DNA of 64,000 nt from Bradysia coprophila (GCF_014529535.1 NW_023503941.1:1770645-1834644); one strand, 5' to 3'. Positions 45,324 through 56,546 are shown, counted from the stretch's first letter. Translations and numbers: made by a program. Notes: a model not told the origin generated them from the letters alone.

Positions 45324-46557
45324 TTAGACCCGTACGAAGTACTGGGGTCTTATAGGTTTACGCATACGTTTGTAACACGTCGAATTGGACTCCCTGAGTA
45401 AGGGGAAACCTATTGTGGTTGCCTAGAGATGCCAAATCCGCGAAAAAAAAAATGTCCGTCTGTCCGTCTGTCCGTCTGCACGATCACTTGAGTAAAACGC
45501 ATCCGATTTTGAAAATTCTTTTTTTTCCCGTTTGGTAATGTCAAAAGACAGGCTAAGTTCGAAGATGAGTGATTTTGGATCGACCGCTCCCGAGCTGTGG
45601 CCCAATAAGTGCTTTACGGTTTTTCGAAGATATCTCCGGACATTTAAACGTTAAACTTGTAAGTGATACGTCAAATAAAAGGTATTTACAATACCGATCG
45701 ACAAAAAAAAAGTTTATGGAAATCGGATGACCGACTCGTGAGTTAGACCCCTTGGTGTGGAACAGGCACAGTGCGGCAAGCAGTTTTTGCTTGTAGGTCG
45801 GCCACATTTGAACATATTTCGTCTGTTTTAGCTTTATTAGATAGGTATTGACCGTACCAATCAGGGAAATTTTTTTTTATGAAATTATGTTCTCCGGAGC
45901 GTGAGCTAGGTCTCTTGGAGTGAGCTCTTATCTGGCTACTCGGCCTTACAGTGAACGTGGTGTATTTTGACAATATCTCGAGTAAATTTTGACCGAATTT
46001 CATGAATTTTTTTTTTGTTTGAAAGGTATTAACGAATGTAAAGCGTCGGTACTATTTCCGGTCTCCTAACAAAATGGCTGCCGGCGGCGGCCATATTGGA
46101 TTTTAGTAAAACGATATAAAGTGGGAAAAATGATACTTAGAGTGTTTCTGTTAACATGGAAATAATTTGTTATGTGTGTGGGGTTTCAGGGATTCCATAT
46201 ACGGACATCTATATATACCTATATACAGCTATATTGAGCTATATACAGGCATATAGAGCTATATAATAGCATATATTTATCTGTGAAATGTTTATTTATA
46301 GGAAAATATAGGTAAATATAGCGGTATATAGCTGTTTAAATAGGAATTTATGAAATTTGTCTTCGTACGGGGCTGTCTATATTGCCTTCGGCAATTTAAT
46401 TGTATATGATAACAAGGCAAAGAGTGGATAATGTAAGTGATTTTAAAGGGAGAATAGTTTTTCAGCAGAGAAGAAAATGAAGTAAGAGAAATGAAGAGTT
46501 TCACATTAAAGGCTTTTGATACGAATAGGTGTTTCGTACGGGTCGGCGTTAGCTATG
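45324..46557 (-). mobile_element. 1.2 kb insert X, reverse copy
   Basis: The near-exact reverse complement of 43941-45155, starting TTAGACCCGTACGAAG and ending GGCGTTAGCTATG. It is separated from the forward copy by 168 bp of parent repeat. Confidence 0.78.
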
Positions 46558-46795
46558 TTTTTGACTATCTTTCAGAGAAAAAAAAATTTTTGAAATCGGA
46601 TTTGATTTACTCAAGATTTCGACGTGACAGACAGACGGACAGACGGCCCAAATTTTTATTGCGGATTCGTCATCTATGAACATAGGCAAACACTTTGCCC
46701 TTACCGTCTGCTTCTAATTCCATCAATTACACACGGCATCGTAATCCTATAAGCCCCTTCGTACTTCGTACGGGGCTAAAAACGGTTGGATTTTC

Positions 46796-48000
46796 GTGCA
46801 AACATGTCAGAAATATTTCTTTAAAAAAAAATGATTTGTACGATGTGCCGTGCGATGGCGTTGCGCTTTCCGCATTTACATAAGCAATGTGGAGGTCAGG
46901 ATGTTGGGAAGAAAATGAGAAACAAACGCGGCATTTCCTGTAACTAAACGTTTATTCAGTTGACTTTTTTTACATTTATTTCTCTCTCTCTCTTCCTTTT
47001 CCTTCATTTAGTTGATTAAGCACTGCAGCTGTGTAATATAGTATAATTTATATAGAGTGAACGATTGAAATGTCTTTTCTTACTTCCTCGCTTAATTTTG
47101 ACTGATTTGCTGTTACCTTACTACGTTTGGTGGCTTAGTAACACAAATGTATAAAGTTGAACAAATTGACACAGGTGTGAATGAGAAATTGAGCATTTTA
47201 CTGTAATGATGGTCATCCTCTGGAAAATCTAAAGCTACGCAGTCAAACAAGACTATCACATAACAAGTTCGTTAGAAACCACGACAGAGTAAAGTTAAGG
47301 TTTAGATTACTCTGCCGTGTTAGAAACCAATTTTATTGAATCATTGAATTCAATCATCCAATCATCCAACTTTGAGTCTGGGGGTCCAGAGAGTAAATTT
47401 CCCTAATAAGTTCGTCAAACCCAATGTCTATCGCTCCGCGTCCACTTTCAACTGAAACAGTAGCACAGACATTGCGTTTGATCCGATCGCAATTCACGAT
47501 CTGGACCTACATCACAGATTGATTTCTTGACATGATCTTGAAGATCAAAAATTGGGCCGAGCTTTGAGCCATTTTGGAAAATATTTTTCAGCGCCCGCAC
47601 AGCTGTCATTTTATTAAAGTAACTTATCTCGACCGTCACCGTTCCATCACACTCCACTGAATGGAAATGAAATTAAGTTTGCGCGTGACGCAACCAGGAA
47701 ATGAAACACTAAAATTAGTCACGTGACGCAACTGTGCCATATCCATTGAATGCGGAGTGTGGTGCAAGGTGAATGTCGAGGTTAACGGATGCAAAGGTGC
47801 TCTGATTTGAGTTTATACGTTGGGTATGTCAGTGGAATCGATTAGATGGGGGGAAGGGAATAAATTTGTCAATGCGGGGCAGGTGATTGGTTGCACGTTT
47901 TACAGCAAAATGCTTTCGGTTAAAGTTGAGGGGAACAGTCAAAATATTATTTTCGATTCGATAACCCGGCCGTTGCACAATCATTTCGACGAGATGGAAA
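46796..48000. other. Intergenic, nothing convincing
   Basis: A CT-rich run near 46981-47000. The stretch 47715-47800 resembles 7355-7440 (GTGCAAGGTGAATGTCG), a small shared repeat. It includes the 3' flank of the RNF185-like gene, in which I see no close AATAAA. Confidence 0.6.
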
Positions 48001-48694
48001 CTAGGACAGTACCAACCAGGACAGAAACAGCAAGGCCACCCATAAAAATAGCTTTGACACAAATTGTTCGTCTTCGAGTTGGGCCGTGCCACTGACTGCT
48101 GAAACAAAGAAAGAGAAAACATTTTTATCTGCCGTCATTCCGCCAACGGGCATGAACACAATCCGAACACTTACACGGCGCTCGTGGTTCGCCGATGTTG
48201 AATGTTTGTGTGAAAAAGCCGAACGGAAATGCACCAATGCCGAACGACATGCTGAAACTGGAATCGCCGAAACCGAATCCCTGAAAGCCGGGCTGTGGTT
48301 CCGGTTCGACACGTTGACCGGCTGGTCGTGGCGGAACTTTCGTTCGCGGATCTTGTTGATTCGTACTGCCGCGTCCGTACAATGGAATGACCTTCTCTTT
48401 GCTTATTGCCGCTTTGCACACGGGACACAACTGTCGGGTCGGACGCGTCTCCAACCATTGATGCAGGCATGGCCAGCAAAACAAATGGCCGCACAAACTG
48501 ACAACGGCATCTTTGGCCGTGTCCAAGCATATGTTGCACTCAAATATTGAGTCGTCCTTTTTGTCGTCTCCGTCGGTTTTGCTCTTTTCACTCGGTTCAG
48601 ACTCTGTGGAGGTGGTAGGACTAGGCTCTGTTTCCATGGTTGCCGTAACGCTGCTTGGATTCAATGGCGATGTGGAAGTTGAAGGTGACGCCAT
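48001..48694 (-). CDS. RNF185: RNF185/RNF5-type RING E3 ubiquitin ligase
   Basis: Two exons on the minus strand: 48175-48694 and 48001-48098, joined across a 76-bp GT-AG intron (donor T|GTAAGT). Together they make 618 nt and 205 residues. After a Ser/Thr-rich N-terminus, a C3HC4 RING occupies about 53-93: C53, C56, C68, H70, C73, C76, C90 and C93, within [14 protein letters not shown]. The family's hallmark stretches follow: [24 protein letters not shown] and [20 protein letters not shown]. The C-terminus ([20 protein letters not shown]) is a membrane anchor. RNF5/RNF185 proteins sit in the ER or mitochondrial outer membrane and act in ER-associated degradation; that role is family knowledge. 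The [10 protein letters not shown] segment favours RNF185 over RNF5. The length is close to the vertebrate proteins. It is intact and single-copy here. Confidence 0.95.
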
Positions 48695-48997
48695 TGTTAA
48701 CTGTAATTGAAAGCAATTGTAATTCAGAGAAGGTTTACGTGAAACGGATCAATGGAGGGGATGTTGGGCCAGAACTTTGCTTTCAGTATATTTACGGGAA
48801 TCAATTGCTAACGTTGATTTCATCGTTCAGTGGACGGTATTCATTCCTTGCAATTTCAATATGAGGAAGAGAGATCTCCCTGTATTGAGGATGGATACCC
48901 TGTGCTGTAGACAATTTTATCTTTCACGGGACGATATTATCCGAAAGAATTTTTCTTGTTATGCGAAACATACTCATCCACTTCTACCTACTATCCC
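48695..48997. other. Upstream flank of the RNF185-like gene
   Basis: About 300 bp between the ATG and the next composite repeat, holding the promoter region. No TATA box at a fitting distance is obvious. Confidence 0.5.
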
Positions 48998-49140
48998 AAC
49001 AAAAATCTCTTCGAGAAAAGTGTGACGCAGTCTTTGAAGTAAAAATTCTAAAATGAATGATATCGCTAGAGTTGACGCTTTCAGCTTCGTTACGCAAAAA
49101 TTTAATTTTACACCAAATTTTAGTTCAAACAAGCTGGCTT
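48998..49140 (+). repeat. Truncated foldback arm, composite repeat copy B
   Basis: It matches 56049-56190 (TCTCTTCGAGAAAAGTGTG onward) and stops in CTGGCTTA, earlier than in copies A and C, where the minisatellite takes over. Confidence 0.88.
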
Positions 49141-49343
49141 ATTTGACGATAATCAAAAATTTGGCGAAATTTGAAAATTTGACGAAATTCGAAAATTTGA
49201 CGAAAATCGAAAATTTAACGAAATTCGAAAATTTGACGAAATTCGAAATTTGACGAAATTCGAAAATCTGACGAAAATCGAAAATTTGACGAAATTCGAA
49301 AATTTGACGAAAATCGAAAATTTGACGAAAATCGAAAATTCGA
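49140..49343. repeat. 18-bp minisatellite, copy B
   Basis: The same unit family as 274-708, about eleven units, ending abruptly at the LINE fragment. Confidence 0.95.
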
Positions 49344-51384
49344 GTTCTGTCTTCAAATGAGACTATTGCGGAAGCGACACCAGAGACGAAAGCGAAGTTG
49401 AATTCTAAACACCCTCATGATGAGGAAGTAGACGCTGAGTTTTCTAACGCGGTTAAGCTTAAGTTTACCCAAGTTGAAGAAGTAATTGAAGCGATTAGGG
49501 ACTTTCCATTGAGTTCTTCTAGTGGACTTGATGGATTGCGTCCTCGCCATCTAAAGGATTTGACTTCGTTTACTTGCGGCGAGTCAGCCAAAAAGTTATT
49601 GAAAGCAATAGCTTCTTTTTCAGATTTGGCTAAATCTGGTAAGATATGCGAGGATGTTCTTTCGATTTTTTATGGAGCTTCTTTATTAGCTTTTGATAAG
49701 AAGAAGGTAGATGTTAGACCGATCGCTGTAGGTATTACTTGGAGACGTGTATCAGGGAAAATAGTTTGTTATCACATCAGAGATGAATTAGCGAAAGTTT
49801 TAGCTCCAATCCAGATAGGTTTTGGGGTGAAAGGGGGCGCTGAAGCTCTTATCCATGCGGTTAGGTGTTTCGCTACAGCGGAACACGAAAGAGCTATGGC
49901 TATAATCAAGTTTGATTTTAAGAATGCTTTCAACATGTTATTTAGGAAATTGCTTTTGTCTGAAGTAGAAGAGATCTGTCCAGAGATGTCTCCAATGGTA
50001 AGACAAGCTTATAGTCGTTATTCCAATTTGATCTACGACGAGGAGATCTTTCTGTCGAGTAGAGGCGTGCAGCAAGGCGATCCTTTAGGTCCACCTGCTT
50101 TTTGCATAGGGATAATGAAGATGACTCATTCTTTAGTTTCGAAGTTAAATGGTTGGTATCTCGATGACGGGACAATAGGTGACGAACTAGAAGCTCTCTT
50201 GTCAGATATTAGAAGAATATTAGACTTTTGTGAGCATTCAGGGATGGAGTTGAACGCCGAAAAGTGCGAGGTATTTTTCGTGAATGCAGACGAGGAAGAA
50301 AGGATGTATAGTGAGATATCAAGTCTTTTACCAGGCATTCGTAAAGTTGACAAAACTAATTTCGAATTGCTTGGTACTCCTGTTTTCGAGGAAGGCGTCA
50401 TTGGAATGTTTTCGACTAAGGTTGAAAGCGTCGAGCTGTTGTCCAAGCGTTTGCAGCTTTTGGACGTTCATCCTGCTCTGTGTATTTTTAAGAGTTCTCT
50501 TTCAGCTCCTAGGTTCAATTATCTGTTGCGTACATGCAAGTCATTCTTAGTACCAGAGGTATTAGACAGAGTAGACGAATCGTTTCGCGCTACTCTTGAA
50601 GTTATTACGAACACGAAACTCGGAGATGTTTCCTGGAATCAGGCATCTCTCCCTCTTTCTTTCGGTGGTCTTGGAATTAGGAAATCCTCAGAGTTGGCCT
50701 ATCCTGCATACTTGTCGTCTATCCATCAGTCTTCGAAATTGTCGGATGAGATCCTAAGCAGGTTTGGTTTGAAAGTGTTGAACGATAACGTTTTGTCGGT
50801 CTTACGAAGTCTTCCTTCGGAATACTCTTTGTTAGGTGAAAAAGATAAGAGTATTCAAAAGAAATGGGACTTAATAGGTGTGCGAAAGGTTTTTGACGGG
50901 TTATTGGCTTCCAGTTCTCCAGTGGATCGTGCTAGGTTGCTTGCATCATCAACAAAAGAATCTTCAAAGTGGTTGCAAGTAGTACCTTCAAGTAATCTGG
51001 GGCTACTTTTAGACAATAATGCGGCAAGAATAGCCGTAGCACTTAGGTTGGGCTGCAAAATATGTGAAGAACACCGTTGTGTTTGTGGGAAACTAGTCGA
51101 CGAATATGGTCGTCATGGGCTGTCTTGTAAGAATAGTAAGGGATGGGTTCCGGGTCACGATGATATCAACAATATATTCTCACATGCTTTTTCTTCAGCC
51201 GGTATCCCTAATGTTTTACAACCGCCAGGAATTTCGAGAGACGATGGAAGAAGGCCAGACGGAATGACGTTAATACCGTGGAGTAGAGGAAAATCACTGA
51301 TATGGGACGTGACCATAATTATATTTTTTTCGGAGTTTTAGTGCGGGAGAGGACGCTTTCTCCGACAATAAAAAAAAAAAAAAA
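49344..51384 (+). mobile_element. 5'-truncated LINE-type insertion with poly(A)
   Basis: The unit begins where the minisatellite stops (RVLSSNETIAEATPETK in frame), carries a long RT frame, and ends with a short 3' UTR containing the hairpin TCGGAG...CTCCGA (51333-51366) and a 15-A tail at 51370-51384. Beyond the tail the 132-bp repeat begins. Copies A and C of the composite lack it, so they are empty sites. Confidence 0.85.
49398..51341 (+). CDS. Non-LTR reverse transcriptase with C-terminal nuclease-like region, partial
   Basis: The open frame has no ATG start. It continues upstream to the minisatellite border near 49344, and the N-terminus is lost. RT motifs, counted from 49398: VRPIAVGITWRR, GFGVKGGAEA, IIKFDFKNAFN (D173), GVQQGDPLGP (Q226), WYLDDG (D256/D257) and MELNAEKCEVFF. 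The active box reads YLDD rather than the FADD common in LINEs. After GGLGIRKSSELAYPAYL comes a Cys/His cluster, CKICEEHRCVCG then GRHGLSC, and RRPDGMTLIPW...LIWDV with D621 and D637. This recalls the zinc knuckle and restriction-like endonuclease at the C-terminus of R2-type LINEs. The frame ends soon after (IIFFSEF), probably shortened. The RT assignment is firm; the nuclease is inference. Confidence 0.85.
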   Translation: MNSKHPHDEEVDAEFSNAVKLKFTQVEEVIEAIRDFPLSSSSGLDGLRPRHLKDLTSFTCGESAKKLLKAIASFSDLAKSGKICEDVLSIFYGASLLAFDKKKVDVRPIAVGITWRRVSGKIVCYHIRDELAKVLAPIQIGFGVKGGAEALIHAVRCFATAEHERAMAIIKFDFKNAFNMLFRKLLLSEVEEICPEMSPMVRQAYSRYSNLIYDEEIFLSSRGVQQGDPLGPPAFCIGIMKMTHSLVSKLNGWYLDDGTIGDELEALLSDIRRILDFCEHSGMELNAEKCEVFFVNADEEERMYSEISSLLPGIRKVDKTNFELLGTPVFEEGVIGMFSTKVESVELLSKRLQLLDVHPALCIFKSSLSAPRFNYLLRTCKSFLVPEVLDRVDESFRATLEVITNTKLGDVSWNQASLPLSFGGLGIRKSSELAYPAYLSSIHQSSKLSDEILSRFGLKVLNDNVLSVLRSLPSEYSLLGEKDKSIQKKWDLIGVRKVFDGLLASSSPVDRARLLASSTKESSKWLQVVPSSNLGLLLDNNAARIAVALRLGCKICEEHRCVCGKLVDEYGRHGLSCKNSKGWVPGHDDINNIFSHAFSSAGIPNVLQPPGISRDDGRRPDGMTLIPWSRGKSLIWDVTIIIFFSEF

Positions 51385-51782
51385 TTGACGAAGAAAGTAA
51401 TTCTCTGTCTGCCACCATTCAAGAAAAATCTCCAAAACCCCAATTGACCCACCCATTTCCAAATTTCGACATTTTTCACATATACCGTTCTGTTCTACTC
51501 GTAAAACTCTGAGACTTTGCCGAAGAAAGTAACTCTCTATCTGCCACCATTCAAGAAATACCTCTAAAAACATAATTGACCCACCCATTTCCAACTTTCG
51601 ACATTTTTAACATATGCCCCTCTATTCTACTCGTAAAACTCTGAGACTTTGCCGAAGAAAGTAACTCTCTATCTGCCACCATTCAAGAAATACCTCTAAA
51701 AACATAATTGACCCACCCATTTCCAACTTTCGACATTTTTAACATATGCCCCTCTATTCTACTCGTAAAACTCTGAGACTTT
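51385..51782. repeat. 132-bp tandem repeat, three units, copy B
   Basis: Units at about 51386, 51519 and 51651. Units 2 and 3 share CCTCTAAAAACATAATTG, distinct from unit 1 and from copies A and C, so they arose by local duplication. Confidence 0.94.
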
Positions 51783-52483
51783 GCCGAAGAAAGTAACTCT
51801 CTATCTCTCATAATCGCAAAAATATTAGTCCTTTCATCCTACGCTCGAGTAGCTCAAAATTTGGTCACTCTAATCACTCTAGCTCAAACGAATCTGCCCC
51901 GATTTTTTTAATTATTTTTTTGTTCGAATAACTTTCATTTGATGGGTCGCACGCCTCTGTAGGTTTCAATACAGCTAAGCTACAGCCGAAAACGCGTTCC
52001 CGACCCTCGAAAACCACACTCAGAAACCACTTCTAGGCCAATAAAACAAAATTCTGGTTTTTCCTTTTCATTTTTATGCCCACCCTGAGGTTCCTGCAAA
52101 ATTTCATGGAGATTGGCTGACTAGTTTCCGAGATCGACCGTCGATAGATAGACAGATAGACAGATAGAAACATACAGAGTAAGTTGAAAGATTTTGATTG
52201 TTTGGAAAACGTTAATTTGGTGCATTTTCTATCAAAATGACCAACTTCAAAACGATGTATCTCCGGCAATTTTAAAGTTACATAGTCGAGTGATAGCTCG
52301 TTTTGCTCGTATTTGAAGCGCGAATAAGATAGAATAGGATTTGTGGTGATACAGGCCAAAGGAAAGAAATTCTCGCGTATATATATAGTTACCGCGTCTC
52401 AAAAAAAATTCTTCGTTCTTTTTTTGGAAGTTAGACTGCGCTTGAGACTGCGTCAAGTCCTCCGCTATCGCTCCGGACATGAT
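51783..52483 (+). repeat. Fixed tail of composite repeat, copy B
   Basis: Matches 970-1773 with small deletions (TCGTGTTACGAATACC and GGGGTAATGGCG are missing) and ends at the same GGACATGAT. Confidence 0.9.
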
Positions 52484-53976
52484 ATACACCGACAGCTCAC
52501 ACGCATATATACACGCAACACATCGAGTATCATTATTACAGTAAAAATGACCTCGACAAGTGCAAAAACAAAAAAAATGATTCGATCGTAGGTAGAGCGA
52601 AGCGTATACAAAATAAACACGGAACAAAACACCTTTTTCGCAGTAAATATAGAACGCAAGTCATAATTGCTGATAACAACCACTCACACACTGTGGTAAT
52701 GAGAGTCTACAGAACGTAAACACGTAAAACGAAAACACGTTACCAGTCCAGCTGGAAGTTCTTTGAACTGGGTATGGATGGAGCGAAAGGTCCAACTAGA
52801 CCAACAAACCCACTTGGTCCAATCGAGCGAAATAGAAGAGCGATGTGAACGTCTAACATATCGGAAGAAAAATGCGGGTCACGGTCACAATCATATGATT
52901 TATCCGATTATACGTTTTTCGTTCATTATATCAATCGGATATAACAATAAGAGTCACCTCAAAAGGTGTTGTTTCAGCGAAGAAATTACCATTTTGAAAT
53001 GCGAAGGCTTCCATACGGTCACACGGTCACTAATATATCGGCGAACCAATGGGCAGACGACACATCAATTAGAATTTCAAATTTTGTTAATTTCAACACA
53101 TCAAAATGTTGTATTTCATTCGCAATATTGACTTTGAGGAACATTTCAGGTATAATTTACATGCAATTAGCTCCTTGTCTTACCTTTATTAAGGATATTC
53201 TAAAATATTGGGTTGTAAATGCAATAACACTGTCGCTGGCACAGTTTCAATTTGACAGCAATTTATATGAAAATTTTCGTAAAAATTTGATTAAGACGAG
53301 AGAATAATTATTTTTCACAAATGACGACTTTTTGTTTAACGAATGACATCTAAAATGTCATCATCGACGAAGTGTTTTTCGTTTAGCGCGACATCTATCG
53401 GTATTCTCCTCTACAGCTGTTGATTTTTATGTCGATTTTCAGATGTCAGTGCGGTTCAAACACAAAATAGAGAAATATTGTAGGGTGGGTAGTCTTTTAA
53501 CTTTGATTTTTTTCGGAACGCCTGATACTAGGTTGTTCGCCGAATTGTCCAGAGATTGCAAAGATTACAAAGAATGGTTTCTCTTGCACGAGTGAGGTGA
53601 AACCATTATTGACAGGCGTTACGAGCGCAATAATGTAGCTTTAAAATTGCACTAACTTGTTGCAGATTGAGATCTTCATTCCGACTGGGTAGCTCTTTCA
53701 CTTTTTCCGAATATTGACTTTTCATACAAAAGTTGCAGCTGACTTATAGATCACCTTCTAGATACGGTACTTTCAGACGTAACCTCACTTAAGCTTCGTT
53801 AAATGTTTCGTTCATTCATTCATTCATTTGTATGAGTTTTTTTTAACGCGGATGGTATTTCTTGACGTGGACGGCCTTGAAGATAATATATAGTCCATTT
53901 TATGACCATTTATGACAAACATTATACTTTTGGCCTACTATAAACCGTTATGTTCAGAGCGAGAGGTCCGAATACC
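52484..53976. other. Intergenic, nothing recognised
   Basis: Frames up to about 120 codons occur but show no family features, and their composition matches random A+T-rich DNA. (ATTC)n near 53813-53826. Confidence 0.6.
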
Positions 53977-54741
53977 CGAGGGGTGGCTAATCAATTACTA
54001 ATTCCTTTCAATTCCTTTTATTACTTCAATTACCGGATTAACACCTATACTTCCCACCTATACGCCCTTCAATTCCTATAATTCCAATTAATTTCTACGA
54101 ATTTTCCAAATAATTCCACGATATTTTCCGTTATTATTCAATTCCATTGCGACATTTTTTTTGTAGGAAATAGTTGGTGACTCACTATAAATATAGTTGT
54201 CAAATAGAGACTAACGTCAAAGTTAAAGGAGCGTTTTGTAATGAACAGATTATTTTGAAACGCTTTGAGCGTTTTGAAAGAAGAATGGTCAGACTATACG
54301 AAAATAAAATTTGGAACAGCTATGCTACAGCTTCCGCTTCCCGGATACTCCGGTAAATAATTGTAATTGATGGAAATACAAGAAATTGATGGAGTTATAA
54401 GAAATTGACAGGAATCGACTGGGAATACGTAAAATTGATAGAATTAAAAGAATTGACCGGAACTGACTATAAATACGTTAGGGAATTGAAAGTAAATTAG
54501 ACTAAAATACAGGTAAGTATGATGATCGGAAAAAAGTTCCATTTCCGGGTGCTTTTTTCCGATCATCATACTTATTCTTATTTACTTTCAATTCCTTACA
54601 ATTTAACGTATTTCCAGTCAATTCCGGTCAATTCCTTATAATTCCATCAATTCCTCGTATTTCCATTAATTACAATTATTTACCGGATACTCCGGCAATT
54701 CCTTTAAGGGTGTGTAAATTACCCTAGTCGGTTACCCCTCG
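53977..54741. mobile_element. 765-bp foldback TIR element with CGAGGGG ends
   Basis: The ends are CGAGGGGT and, in reverse, CGAGGGGTAACC. The duplication CGAATACC is exact at 53969-53976 and 54742-54749 (8 bp). Inside, 54341-54695 is a long palindrome of AATTCC-rich arms meeting around CGGGTGC near 54557. The same ends bound the 69-bp element at 21279. Confidence 0.88.
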
Positions 54742-54749
54742 CGAATACC

Positions 54750-56048
54750 AGTTAATTATAACTTTCCATTGCGTACTTGTCATTGCTTATTTTCATTTGT
54801 ATTTTTGACATGTCCCACAGTCGATGTATGAGTTAAAACATACAATAAAAACAATTCTAAGCGGTAGCTCGTATCACTAAGCCTCCAAATTTGACACTTG
54901 TCAATTCAGTGTTCATGCTAGTAGCAGAGCTGTGCATGTCCCCAAGTCAAGTTAAAATAACTGTACAAAAATTGACATATGGCTAAAATCACGAATAAGT
55001 GGGAATTGACGAATATACACACGAATTTGGTGTATATATTTATACTTTTACCTTGGTGAATGGTTTCGGACTTCTTCGTATCTATTCCTTAAATAACAAA
55101 AAAATAAATCACGAAAATCAACTGATTTTTCAGTGATATTTAACTCACACCGTTTTTTTCTACTTCGGATTTTTGAAACACTGGTGGCGCAGGCCTTTCT
55201 TACAAAATCTGTTCTAGTGCTAGGTTCAGTGCTATGATTAAAACGTATGATTGTGGATTTTGCTGACGAGAGTACGTTAGATAATACGCTCGGTATTTTC
55301 AAATAAAGCGAAAATTCTTATCGAAATGTTTTGTTTGAACAACTGGCGCTTTTGCTGTTTTTCCACTAAAATTTTAAATGGATTAGTGGTTAAGATGTTC
55401 AAGCTGATGGGGCTATAGTAATTTGAACCTTGAACAACATTTGAACAGCTTTACAAACAACGCACGAAAGTTTGCACAAAATTTTTGTCAAAGTGGATAT
55501 GGTGCAATATAATGAGTTGGAATTGGACCAGTTGGAGCTTTTTTTTTCAATAATCCAGTGTCTTACGTCAGTTTGATTTGAATATTTTGAACATAACAAG
55601 CAAATATTGATTTGGAACAACGCACTACAAGCATGAGTGGTACTCTAAATAGGTTACTGAAACGGGACAGTGTACCGAACAAATTTTGACACTGCAAAAA
55701 AATCTGTAAACATTTTTCATACAACATAGTACAATATTTGGCAGCTGTCACACGAAGCACTTTTGCTTGATGTGCGTTGTTTGAAAATAAAATGAAGGTA
55801 GCATGTCCCTGTAGCAAAAGGTTGCTCAAAAATACACAATCTCACTGTTAAATTAAGAATGAAGTTGCCAGATTTTGGCGGCTGGTAGGAATCTTGAACC
55901 GGAGTGATTAAATGTCACTTTGTGAGTTATTGTGAGTCACGCCTCCTGGCCGGATCGACATTCCTCTTTACATTATTATTTTTTTGTTTGGATTGAATTA
56001 TTGTGTAAGTGAGTTAATGTTTCTAATCTAATCTAATCTAATCTAATT
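54750..56048. other. Intergenic, nothing recognised
   Basis: Frames of 70-88 codons on the minus strand lack ATG starts or family features. Near 55620-55760 the words AAGCATGAGTGGTACTCTAAATAG and CTTGATGTGCGTTG echo the desaturase upstream flanks (12410-12680). A (ATCTA)n run lies at 56020-56045. Confidence 0.6.
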
Positions 56049-56546
56049 AAAATCTCTTCGAGAAAAGTGTGACGCAGTCTTTGAAATACAATTTCTAAAA
56101 TGAATGATATCGCTAGAGTTGACGCTTTCAGCTTTCAGCTACGCAAAAATTAAATTTTACACCCAATTAGTTCAAACAAGCTGGCTTAGGTTTTCTCATC
56201 ATCTGCCAAATAATTTTTACAAAAAAAAATTTAGACTGGAAACAACCAAAATTTTACCAAAAAAATCTGCGTCGCAAAGTGACAGATGTTCAGGAACAGA
56301 GCAAGAAAATTTATCTGCCACATGCGACGCAGATTTTTTTGGTAAAATTTTGGTTGTTTCCAGTCAAATTTTTTTTGTACAAATTATTTGGCAGATGATG
56401 AGAAAACCTAAGCCAGCTTGTTTGAACTAATTGGGTGTAAAATTTAATTTTTGCGTAACGAAGCTGAAAGCGTCAACTCTAGCGATATCATTCATTTAAG
56501 AAATTGTACTTCAAAGACTGCGTCACACTTTTCTCGAAGAGATTTT
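56049..56546. repeat. Complete foldback, composite repeat copy C
   Basis: Two arms of about 230 bp begin AAAATCTCTTCGAGAAAAG and its complement. They enclose a short centre (about 56270-56320) with GACGCAGATTTTTTTGG arms. It is the only full version in the window; A and B are truncated by the minisatellite. Confidence 0.93.

Larger units (their letters stand above)
43226..46795 (+). repeat. GTACG modular repeat, copy 2, part right of the BEL insertion
   Basis: It continues from 33165: a TATAGCTC module, then the CAGTCGGAGCG module (43463-43690), then about one 143-bp unit (43735-43885), with two inverted 1.2 kb inserts (43941-45155 and 45324-46557), ending GTACTTCGTACGGGGCTAAAAA at about 46794. 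Read in reverse it is collinear with 7260 back to 5459 once the inserts are removed. Confidence 0.85.

Noticed and set aside
48086-48550. 154-codon plus-strand frame
   Set aside because: Antisense shadow of the RNF185-like exon 1.
52763-53131. 122-codon plus-strand frame
   Set aside because: No recognisable domain, composition like the surrounding DNA, no conserved splice or promoter context.
55048-55302. 84-codon minus-strand frame (IPSVLSNVLSSAKST...)
   Set aside because: Starts at TTG, no splice support found, no family features.
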